This document shows, in pieces, positions 34,926 through 45,477 of a stretch of 64,000 nucleotides of DNA. The notes under the pieces were generated by a model. The model saw only the letters and a program-made list of their open reading frames with translations. It made no database searches and was not told where the DNA came from. The position numbers were made by a program, and so were the translations under genes. The stretch comes from Eucommia ulmoides (lineage: Eukaryota; Streptophyta; Magnoliopsida; Garryales; Eucommiaceae), in contig CM028333.1 of the NCBI GenBank assembly GCA_016647705.1, positions 17,791,743 to 17,855,742 on the forward strand, written 5' to 3'. Within the stretch, counting starts at the first letter, position 1, and each line of letters opens with the position of its first letter.

Positions 34926-36113
34926 GTTTACGAAATACAAGTCAATCATTTATCATTTTCAGTCAAAGACCACTTATAGTTCCTTTATAAGTTAAAAATT
35001 ACGGAAATTTTTTATTGTGATAACAATTTTACCCCTAATAATTAAATAAATAAAAGTGTAAACTATATAAATATCCCTTAAAGCGTATTTTTTTTTTAAT
35101 ATTTTCCTCCACCTTTTTAAACTAGCATCCCTACGAAAAAAAAAATCACCCCTTCCTTTTTTAAGAAATTAAAAAAAAAAAAAAGTATCAACCACTCTCT
35201 CTCTCTGCTCATAAATTCGATGGATTTGTGATTAGCGCACAAATCCTGAGCAGAGGTGTGCTTCAATTCCATTTTCATTTCATTCCATTTAGTAAATGAC
35301 TTATGGTTTTAAGCAAACTGAGAGGAGAGGTAAATAGTAAATATCCATTCCATTTTCGCTTCAATTTTAATTTTTTAATTTTTGTTAATGTTGTTTATAA
35401 AAAATAAAATAAAATTAAAAATAACGATAAAGAGTGTTTTTGATAAGTTGACTAAAAAGATAAGTGGTCTCAAATATTATTAAAGTAATAAGACTATCCT
35501 TAAATTTGTAAAATGACACGAAGTGTGTCATGTTTAACTCCTTATAGTGGGTTCAATCATAGAGTAGACACCCTAATTGAGATTGACCAACTAAAGATTA
35601 GTACATTCATATAATTTAATATCAACTAGCGCTTAAAAAAAATAAAAATAAATTAATAAAATAAATACCTTTAAAAAAAAAAATTAACATTAATTATACA
35701 AAAAACTATAAAATAAGATCCCTAAAATTAATTTATTATTTATTCATGGTAAATTAGACAACATGATGATTAAAAACATAATAATTTTCATAATAAATAC
35801 CAAAACATTGTATTGTAAAGTTCTAGTACTACTCCATGTATTAGTAGTTCGGAATGTTTTTTTTGTACCAAAACAATAAAAATAAAAATCGTAGCTCTGA
35901 ATTTTTTGTTTTTAAAATTTTGTGTTGTTTAAATTTTAATTTGTTCAATTATAATTCTTGACTTTGGCAAGTTTCATTTATAAAATTTCACTTACGAAAA
36001 AAAAAAATACATTTTGTTTTTATTTTTATTTTTTTAACTAAAGTAAAAGACAATTAAGATGAAGCAGCACTAATTCATAGAGCCCTTAATCTAACAAACA
36101 AGCCCTTAATTAA
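34926..36113. other. AT-rich intergenic DNA downstream of the MYC_N gene
   Basis: No gene. A perfect 9-bp-stem hairpin, GGATTTGTG-ATTAGCG-CACAAATCC (35222-35246), is bracketed by GCTCA (35207-35211) and TGAGC (35247-35251). The last part is presumed 3' untranslated sequence. Confidence 0.4.
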
Positions 36114-36695
36114 TCAATACCCATTATTGGGCATACCACCGCTACTTATATTCAGATCATGATGGTAACCAAAATGGTGAAACCCACCACCACCGCCATG
36201 ATACGACGACGTCGCACTGCTGCTCTCCCCCACCTCTCTCTCCTGCCTCTCCTCTTCCTCCGCCTCCTCCTCTTCCACCTCCTCCTTAGCCACCACTTTC
36301 TGCATCCCCATCACCCGGTCCGGCGGCAGATACTGCGGCTGAGCCTCTCCGTACGCGGTGGTTGGCTGCCCCGGAGGCACCACCGAGGGGAGCTTTGATA
36401 GGAGGGCCTCGAGGCTGCTCATGGAGGGAGTTACTGTCTTCATGATGGGGTGGTTGAAGTGGTCGTAGAATAAATCGGTTTGGGGTGGCATATTGCCGGG
36501 GAAGTGCCACGTGTCCGGCGAACAGTAGCCGTCGATCTTGTAGGGGTAGTCGGATGAAGATGGGTGTGGTAATAGCACTCCTGGGATGCTCTCAATGTAG
36601 CCGAACTTTTTTCGCAGTAACACCACATAGCTCAGATCCTCCATCACCTTCAGTGCCCATTTTTCATATATATATAAAATGCTTATTAGTATTCT

Positions 36696-36757
<62 letters not shown>

Positions 36758-38371
36758 CCTTATGAACAGCTCCTAACTGGATTACACCTTCTCTAACTGC
36801 AATCAAGGCTATAGTCTGAAAGATATATGAACCAAAACAAGTTATCAACTTGATCTTAAAGCAAAAATCCCATGTCCTAATTTTCACCAAGTCCTCAATC
36901 TAATAAAAATAGTTTTTTTGTTAATTAGAAAAAGAAAAGAAAAATAGCTTTCTGAAAACAAACACTCCCTAAAGGGCCTAAACTATTAGTTTTTATTAAA
37001 TGGTAAGGTGTGTCCGATCCAGTTTACGTGCATCTTGACTAATTACATTCTTAGACAATTTTAAGGGCTCACTCCCTTGTATCGACTTTGTGCATTTAAA
37101 ATTAAATTCAAAATTTAATTGCTGTAGTGCTCTTTAAACCTTGGTTAACAAGGAAAAGGGACACTTCCAGTCGCCAACAAGGCAAACACCTCTAGGTAGT
37201 TTTGATAATATGCGCTTAATCTGTGAGACTTGTTATATTTATTTCTTTTGCTGAAAAAGGTTAGCGTTGTTAATTCAATTATAAATTGAAATAAACAATT
37301 TATATACCATATAATTCATGGGATATATGAACAAAAATTTCAAAGCGTTTATATGCTTTTATTCACCTTTATACCAGACTGAAACTGTGCTTCCCAGGTC
37401 CTAGGTTGCTGTTCAATCAAACATTTGATTTATTAGAACTCCATACATATACCTTTTTTTTTTTAAACTTATATTAATTCTAAATATATAGCTAAACAGG
37501 GAAGGGATGGATGTCAAGAAATGTGTCTGTCCGAAGATGATAATATTATAATACTCACAGAGTCAGCTGAATTCTGCCATGCAGACAAGAAGTTTGTTTC
37601 TTGATCAGTTGGCTCTTTGAAGATCCACTTGTGACTGTGATCTGCTGCTACTTTCCCAATTAATCTGCAAATTTTCTAATATAAATATTAATAAAACATC
37701 ATCCATAATCAACAAATTGTATTTAATCATCTGGTAGCCTGGTAGTGATATACTATATATATATATATTTCTGACATAAATACCCTTCACCATAGTTGTA
37801 GATTTCATGGGACATCTTGAAGAAGAGTTCTGGTTGCAATCCTCTGTACTGTTGGTATTCACAGTTTCCATAAACAGATGAGCCCGGGTAGTCGCCGGCG
37901 CTGATCCCAGCCGAGGAGGAGGCTGCAAAATTGCAGAAACCATCCTCCCAGACCAATATCCTATCATTTATATACATAAATAAACACAAAAAAGAATAAA
38001 GAAGAAAAAGAAATTTCCAAGATGAAGAAGAAGAAGAAATATATACCAATTTCTCCTGTTTCCTCTTGATCTGTCATATGCTCCCCCATGGATATCCCAC
38101 CTATCACGAAATCAAGAAGCATCTATATAAATATATATACATACATAATTACCAATATACACACACACACAGATAGATATATATATATAGAGAGAGCTAT
38201 TTTTATCAAATTTTGTATCTTTAATTATTACTTGGGTGGTGGGTAATTTCTAGGCAAGATCCTCCAAAAGACAGCATAAACCCATTGGGAATTCTCATGA
38301 ATGCAGAGACTTCTGAGGGTGTGTTGAAGGAGATGAGTAACCGCCAAAGGGTTCAGTTGATCTACTTCCAT
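36114..38371 (-). CDS. bHLH-MYC_N domain protein without a bHLH (At3g15240/At1g60060-like), 7 exons
   Basis: Exons on the minus strand: 38371-38232, 38100-38047, 37960-37784, 37664-37559, 37408-37367, 36815-36759, 36647-36114; all joins are GT-AG and in frame, giving 369 codons. Residues 1-195 form the MYC/MYB N-terminal domain: LRSLC...WVYAVFWRILPRNYPPP, RNWILVWEDGFCNFA, YRGLQPELFFKMSHEIYNYG, GKVAADHSHKWIFKEP, NFLSAWQNSADS, TIALIAVREGVIQLGAVHKV and EDLSYVVLLRKKFGYIESIPG. The C-terminus is Pro/Ser-rich, then Glu-rich (VEEEEAEEEE), then Gly/His-rich. Relatives are annotated as WNK-kinase-related or MYC-like, but no kinase domain or DNA-binding helix-loop-helix is visible. A role as a protein-interaction partner of bHLH factors is inference. 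Confidence 0.9.
36702..36753. repeat. (GT)n(GA)n microsatellite beside a splice donor
   Basis: A GTGTGT run followed by a GAGAGA run lies in intron 6 of the MYC_N gene. On the gene's strand the donor reads GTTTTC and runs straight into CTCTCTCT, so the repeat begins about 5 nt inside the intron. Confidence 0.9.
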
Positions 38372-39459
38372 TTCTGATGTTCAAGCAAAAAAAAATTAAA
38401 GACCTTTCACTCTTCTTCAACGTTCTAAGTTTTAGAAATGGCAGAAGGAAAAAAAAGGAAAAAAATAAAAATAAAAACTCAAATGCTTTCATCTCTTTAC
38501 AGAAGGTCACCAACAACATTTATACCCCTCTCTCTCTCTCTCTCTCTCTCTCCTCTGTCTCTCACACAGAAGGACACATAGTAGAATTAATTATGATATT
38601 AAGCTTTACCAAAATGATTTTGATGGGGTCCACAATTTTCCTGTCTGGTAACTCTGGTTACCAACAGTCTCTTATTTTCAAACATGCATTCAATTGAGTT
38701 TTCTACATTTAATTCTGCCCCCAACCAAATTATGAGCTTATATTTATGATCAAGAAGACCAAACCTTATATTCTACTCGCATCATCGAGTAGATCCTCTC
38801 TGTATGCACGTATTATTGACAACCCATCTCGCTCTCTCTCTCTCTCTACAACCACAAGCCCTTATTTTCTTACCATTCTGACACAATTCCATTCATTTCA
38901 ATGAAAATGGGTAAGTTTGACAAACTTATCCTTAAATTTATGATTTTTTCTTTTTAAATTCATTTTTGTTTCGTCCTTAAAGTTTTACATGTTTTGATTT
39001 AAAATTTTTTAATTTCATTCCAGACCAAAACAATCACTTATTTTTCAAAATAATTTTACAGAATTAATTGACATTTTTTAGTATTCCGATTTTTAGTTAT
39101 GTTCCAACTAAGGTGAAATTAGGTTATGTGATTTGTCTCGGCTTGAAATATATTGCAATATAGAACTAAGGGTATGAATATGATTGATTGGGAGATAAAA
39201 AAAGTTGATGGGAAAATGAAAAACAAAAAAGGGTGAAAAATGAAAAATAAAAAATAAAAATCAATTTGATAAGAAAAATGGAATGAAAAAGAAAAAAAGG
39301 GATGAAAAAAAAGTTATTTTCTCTTTTTTTTTCTTCTTCTTCTCAAATATGGGATGAAAATAGAAAGAAAATAGTTGAAGTTTGAATAAATGTATAAAAA
39401 TTACAATTATGTCCTTATCATTTTATATCCTATCTCTACCCATTCATTTATTAATATGG
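38372..39459 (-). promoter_or_regulatory. Upstream region of the MYC_N gene
   Basis: Contains a CT run on the + strand (GA on the gene strand) at 38527-38552, about 160 bp upstream of the ATG, and another at 38831-38845. Beyond 38900 it is AT/GA-rich with many GAAAAATGAAAA phrases. No gene. Confidence 0.4.
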
Positions 39460-40486
39460 TTTTTGTGTACTCTTTTTTTTTAGAAATTTATTATTTAGTC
39501 ATCAAAAGATATAGAAATCAGAAAATAGACCTCTAAGTACTATAATAAAGTTTCTAGTCCCTTGATTTCTTTTAGAAAATATTCTGTTGTTCTTTGACCA
39601 TTATTTTCTTATAATTTACATAAAATATCATTCTGTAAAATATTGAAAGCGTGAACATTAATATTTTTATTTTTATATTTTTAAACATTTGATACATGTT
39701 TATGAGTTAATTGTGTTAATGTGAATGTTCACAAATTTTATGTTAACAATTACGTTATTTGGTTATGTTCACACATTATTCTGTTTTACATTTTTTTGTT
39801 ATGTTCCACGGAAACTAAGGGAAGAACATTAACGTTATTTTGTTATGAACATTCACACTACTAATTAAAATATTGTGAATATTAAGGGAGAAAAAGTGTA
39901 AAAACAGATTAAAAAAATTAAAACTAAAATCAATCAAGAACAACAAATCAAAATATTGAAAATAAACTCAAAAATCAACAAAAACAAAACGGGTATGAAC
40001 AATCACTAAAAAATAATGAACATTCACAAAAAACAAATGATATGAACGTTTACCAAATCACAATGAACATTCACAAAAAAACAACCGATATGAACATTCA
40101 CAATGAACAAAAAAAATCAATAAGAACATTCACAATGAATTAATCAAAACTCCACCAAAATCAACAAGACCAACAAATCAAAATAGATCTAAAATGACAA
40201 AGTGAGTTTCTCGATCTAAAAATTCCAAAGGCACAACCAACAACAACAAATAAAAAAAACTCTAAAATATCAAGGAAAAATAAATCGGTGTGAACATTCA
40301 CTAAATTAAAATAAACATTCACCAAAACAGATGGTGAATAATGTGAATGATTCCAAATTTGGAAATTCCAGATCTCGAACAACAAATCTCGATTAATAGA
40401 CGACGAAGATCATATCTAGCGGCAAAAACAAACGAGAAAGAATAGATCTTGAAGACATAGACGACCAAGAATAGATCTGGAAATTC

Positions 40487-40526
<40 letters not shown>

Positions 40527-40920
40527 TGGCGACGACTAGTTCGCAGTAGACTAACCTCGATGAAGACAAACGACGTAGAAGAAATCTAGAAATTCCATGG
40601 CAAAGAACAGATCTAGAAATTCCATATATATATAGAGAGAGATAGTGTGTGTGTGTGGCAACGACGACTGATTCATGGTAGACCGACTTTGGCGAAGACA
40701 AACAACGAAAAACAGATCTCAAAGACACAAATGGCAATGGATTTGAAGGTTGGACAAAGCTAGGCGATGGCAAATAGACGATGAAGAGACGACGATGGAT
40801 TCGAAGGCCAGACGAAAGCGAAAAGAGATGGCGAACGGAGATGAACAGGTGACGATAGATCCGAATTGGAAGAAAAATGGAGTGAGAGAGAGAGAGAGAA
40901 AAAGAAGGTGACTAAAAAAT

Positions 40921-40954
<34 letters not shown>

Positions 40955-41095
40955 GGGGGCGACTGAAATAAAATGGAGTTTAGAGATGAAGCTAGGGTTT
41001 CCTATATTTATACAAGGGTATAAACGTCTGTTTACTAATTTTGTTAACTATCAAAGGACTAAATACTAAGAAAAGGACTAAGTTAGAACACAAAT
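39460..41095. mobile_element. Possible non-autonomous element with a GAACATTCAC motif array
   Basis: The left end (TTGTGTACTC...TTATTATTTAGTCATCAAAAG, near 39463-39507) partly matches the reverse complement of the right end (CTATCAAAGGACTAAATACT...AGAACACAAA, about 41047-41095). Inside, in order: about a dozen GAACATTCAC/GTGAATGTTC motifs (39720-40340), a GC-richer block with GACGACGAAGATC and GACGACGATGG phrases, (GA)n tracts at 40491-40523, 40880-40900 and 40920-40948, and GCTAGGGTTTCCTATATTTA (40991-41010). No transposase. The terminal match is imperfect and no target duplication was confirmed. Confidence 0.4.
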
Positions 41096-41654
41096 GTTTA
41101 TTTTTTATTTTTTTACTAAAAACACTCTTAAATAAGGGCTAAACAAAACAAAAAAAAAAAAAAAAAATAGACTTTGTATTTTATTTGTTAGTAATTCACA
41201 TATATAACGTATTTAACTTGAATGATGATTAATAAAAATATAATTCTATTCCAGTTAATTATTTTCTTATTAGTTAGTGAATTACTTATTTTTGCATGAT
41301 TTAAAATATTGATGGTAATTTTATTTTATTTTGTAATATGTAAGGGTAAAATAATAAATCATATAAGTGTATAATTTTTTCCTTTTTCTTTTTCTTTCCT
41401 TACTAAACATAAAGTATTATATTTTTCTCCTTTCATATTTCTCCAACAAAACAACCCTAAGAAAAATGATTTTTCTTCTACAAAGGATAAATAATAATAA
41501 TAATAATAACAATATATAATAATAATAAATCTTTTGATTTCTCTTTTCCTTTCATTCTTCCAACCAAACATGGCCTAAAAGGCCAAAATTTATACTCGGA
41601 AATCAAATAGGAATCTTGACGAAACTTAAAAGTAGAGAATCAATTAATATGAAA
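41096..41654. other. AT-rich intergenic stretch
   Basis: Contains an AAT/ATA-rich microsatellite near 41490-41530. Nothing coding. Confidence 0.4.
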
Positions 41655-41747
41655 TGTTAGCATAATTGAGTGGTAGAATATTGAGAGACTATCACACAAT
41701 TGTATTGATCTGTGTAAAGTCTGCAAATCACAAAGATGTATAGAGTT

Positions 41748-42163
41748 CAATGTTTTAAATAGTGATATCAGGTTACATAATAGTAATGGTCGTAGTACGA
41801 CAATATCGGGAGTATCTGTCAATTCGTAACAGATCTTGGTCGTAACGGTTATGAATTTTTTAAAATCACCAAAAAATTCGCAAAATCTCAATAATTGTAA
41901 TTATTCTACTCATTGACCCATAATAAACACATTCAAATAGATATTATGACATGTAACCATATATACAACACATTAAAAAAATATAAAAAGATGAATAGTA
42001 GAAAATATGAACTGTCGTACTGAACAATCTTAAAAGAATAAAAAATGCACAATATTTAATGAAAAATATGTTACACAAACAGAATAAAACTGTAAAAGAG
42101 TAAACCAAATATAGGCAAAAATTGTTTGTAGGGTTGAAATGAAACCAAATATGGGCAGAAATT

Positions 42164-42212
<49 letters not shown>

Positions 42213-42663
42213 CACTTACATATCTTCCCCAAAATGGAGAAATTCCATTTTTTGATGAAAACATTTTGCGAAAAATGTTTGGATCTGGCCAACCATAGAG
42301 TAAAGGGCATGGATCTAGCCAAAATAGATTAGAGGAGGGTTGCAAAAAATGGAGTAATGGGCTTGGATCTAGCCAAAAATAGATTGGAGGAGGGCTAGAT
42401 AGTTTGGATCTATCTAAAACTTAGCTAGCTAGGTTGGGGGAGAGATAAAGAAGGACTAGGTATGAAAAAAAAGGTGAGCAAAACGAATTGTTTAGACACA
42501 TATATGCAAAATTAGTCGTAATGGCCATTACACTAATGCGTAATGGTCGTTAGCCCTGTTATGGGCCGTTACGAGTGTAAATAAGTTTGAAATGGTAATA
42601 AAGAACTAAAAAACCGTTACGTATCGGTCATTATGCTATGTAACTACCGATACTTATATCCAT
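41748..42663. mobile_element. MITE-like insertion inside the copia 3' LTR
   Basis: The left end TAGTGATATCAGGTTACATA ATAGTAATGGTCGTAGTACG resembles the reverse complement of the right end (CGTTACGTATCGGTCATTAT GCTATGTAACTACCGATAC). Sequence on both sides continues the LTR. The interior has no coding capacity and includes a (TA)n run at 42167-42211. Size and imperfect long terminal repeats suggest a Mutator-like element, but the target duplication was not found. Confidence 0.5.
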
Positions 42664-42779
42664 GTTAGAGATATCTATAAGTAGACAATGACTAGAGTTT
42701 TAACCTAATGGACTTAGGGTTTAACCTAGTGGGTCAAGACCCATATATATATATATAAACATCTCCCTCAAACTCAAGA

Positions 42780-44170
42780 TGCTAAAGCAGATTTGAACTT
42801 AAGTTTTAAATTCAAAGTGTGAAAGTGTCTGGATGGATATGCCTTGGTGAAAATATATGTTGTCTGATCGGTAGAGCAGACAAACTAGAGTGAAGTATTT
42901 TCAAGATAGTGCATTGTAAACTTGTCAATCATTTTTCACACATATTTATTCCTACAAGACCAAGTCAACATCTTTAAGAATCTCAACTTTAAATGTCAAA
43001 ATTTGAGTTTCAAGTTGAGATTCTTGAAACAACATTTGTAAGTTACATGTTGCACTGAAGCTAGATGACATTGACTTTTTAATATGGGGGTAGAAATTTT
43101 CTCTGATTGTGAGTCACGTTTACCCAAATATCACATCTATGTTTAGTTGGCAGGAATGTATGATTTCTGTTTATACGATATCTCTATCAGTGTTCCCGAG
43201 AGAAACAAAAGAGTATGGTATAGTCAGAAACTCCTAGTTCAATCATATGCATTTTGACTTAATAATATAATTCATACTAACATCAAGTAGAATCTTAAGC
43301 CAATCGTCACGCTGCTCTATCCAAAGTCTTGGGTAAATTATATTAAATTGAATCACATATGATACGTCTCTCTTTGCTGAGAGTGATAGATAATTTTTTT
43401 TTTCATAATTAAATATTCACATATATGTCTTACTATACCCAATGAATACCTTTGAAGTTTCATGGTTAGAGTACAACACTTAGTATTATCAAAGCATAAG
43501 TATAAATACATGTAATATATAGTATTACATGTAGGATCGAGAATAATCGCGCTCGATCACTTGCTACACTAGTAAGTCCCCTTGTCGTTATTCTAGTATC
43601 TCATATTAGTGGTTTGAGATTCACCACTCTCAAAGAGAAAATAACTGAACAAGCTAACCTAGATTGTTGAAGACTAGTTTTCAACAATCTAACACCGACT
43701 ATTAACAATTAAGAATAGCAAGTTACCAAAGTCATTTTATTAATACTTGAGATATCGAAGGTCTATAGTAAAATTAAGACACTTCAAGTGAATATCGACG
43801 GTCTATAATAAAATTGATAAAATTAAAGAATAATATAAAAAATACATTTTATTAATACTTGAGATTGAAATAGACACAAGCCAAAAATGTAAGATTACAA
43901 GATTTACTATAGGGCTTAAATCTAATAGTATAGATAGGTGTACTAAGAATAGTCATTGACAAATATGATAAGGTATTTTGACCCCACATGGAGGTAGAAG
44001 GTTAGGGTCCCCAAAATTAGAGTGGACTAAATCAAAGGGTGCGAGGGAGACGGAGTCACTAGTGGGGGAAAAATAAGGCATGTTGTTTATCATGTTGGCG
44101 TGTAATTAAGATGCTCGATAGAGATATATCCTAATTTCCAACTTGAGGCTAAAGTGCGACAACATTTGAT
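42780..44170 (-). pseudogene. Copia fossil: decayed pol interior and GAG-pre-integrase region
   Basis: About 44110-43980 on the minus strand reads MPYFSPTSDSVSLAPFDLVH, the boundary between the copia GAG-pre-integrase domain and the integrase core. Sequence from 43980 down to 42780 lies where integrase, reverse transcriptase and RNase H are expected but is too decayed for me to place motifs. A fossil with many breaks. Confidence 0.5.
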
Positions 44171-44209
44171 GGATGCATGACCTAACCTGGATTGTCAAAG
44201 ACTTAGAGA

Positions 44210-44870
44210 AGATTAATCAGGTAACGATGACAAGGATGGTGGTGGTAATGAGGATGATGGGAGTGATGGCGGTGGTAATGATAATGATATTGGTGATGGT
44301 GGAGTTTCACAAGTTGATGAAGGAACATAGGGTAGAGGTGGTGCAAATTGAGTTGGAATGCCAACCCACTTAGCTATTTGACATCCATTTTTATGACCAG
44401 TCCTAAGAGTTTTTTCTATCCAAATAGCCTGCACATGACAATTAGTATTGGAAAATATTACTTTAAGTTCTAATTCCTAATAGATAAGAGATTTAAAGTG
44501 AGCTTTAGAATTAAATGTATGTCAGAAATATAAATATGAGAAGTAAAAATCTGAAAGGTATGACTAACACACATATGAGAATTATGAGTAATATGAATGG
44601 TAGAAGAATTAACATCATACGATTTTGCTGAGAAAACATTGGGATCAGAAGTAATATGATTACAACAAGCAGGATCAGAAAACAAAGAAGAAATACCTGC
44701 AGAAAGTGAAAGTGCAAGGAACAAGTTTTGGAGGAAAAGAGTTTGAATACTGAAGCGATATCCCCCAATAGAGATGGAAACAACGACAAAGGTAAGATCT
44801 AAACCCTTACTAGCTGCAACGACCACAAGCGAGGGAAAAAACATGGACATCGTCTTTGAATCAGATGAAC
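44210..44870 (-). pseudogene. Copia fossil: protease-to-integrase linker
   Basis: The minus strand reads CNHITSDPNVFSAKSYDVNS, ITHNSHMCVSHTFQIFTSHI and LILKLTLNLLSI, the conserved stretch after the aspartic protease in plant copia elements, followed by RTGHKNGCQIAKWVGIPTQF, the copia 'TG(R/K)' linker. A fossil. Confidence 0.7.
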
Positions 44871-45477
44871 AATATGCAAGAAAGTATACTTTATGATTTG
44901 AATATGGAAAAACAAAGGTCGTAGATGAAATTTAGAGATTGAAATTATCCAAGATCCGATCTAAAATCGTGAAGAATCAATCAATAAACTCTAGAATCAA
45001 CCAAAAGAGTGTGGTGAATTGAATCAACTATATAAAAATAAGTATATTGTGTGATTTAAATTTGAGTAGACGAAGGTCATTGATGAATATAGAACGCCAA
45101 AATTAACTAGGAACCACTATTCAAACCTCAAGAACCTATCCAAAAATTGGAAAAATGGTTAAAAGATCAATGGACCACTACTAAACTAGTCAAAGGAGTT
45201 GTCCAGGCAGACGTGGCAGTGATAACATGGCAAATAGTAATATGACAATCACAGAATACTGACATAAGTATGACATGGCACCCAGTGTGCGGACGTGATA
45301 GTTGAAGTGGTAGGCTATATGAAAAAATGGCACTGATGTGTAAGGTGAGTGGCAGCTGAGGTAGTGATAAATGGCTGCTCAAGGGGTAGTATTGAATGCT
45401 AAAATGATGGTGAGTTATGGTGATGTGGCTAACAAGTTTGTCACCATTTTGCGCTAACTCACGCTGACGAGGCTCGG

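Noticed and set aside
36159-36796. Plus-strand frames overlapping the last exon of the MYC_N gene
   Set aside because: Antisense shadows of a well-supported minus-strand exon and of a microsatellite.
36114-36890. A 258-codon single-exon model for the MYC_N gene
   Set aside because: It reads through intron 6 and its microsatellite (SLSLSLSLSHTHTHTH) and lacks the N-terminal domain. The seven-exon model restores the family's domain with all junctions in phase.
44173-44434. Met/Val-rich and Pro/Ser-rich frames near 44.2-44.4 kb
   Set aside because: They come from GATGGTGGTGGTAATG-type low complexity at the edge of a copia fossil.
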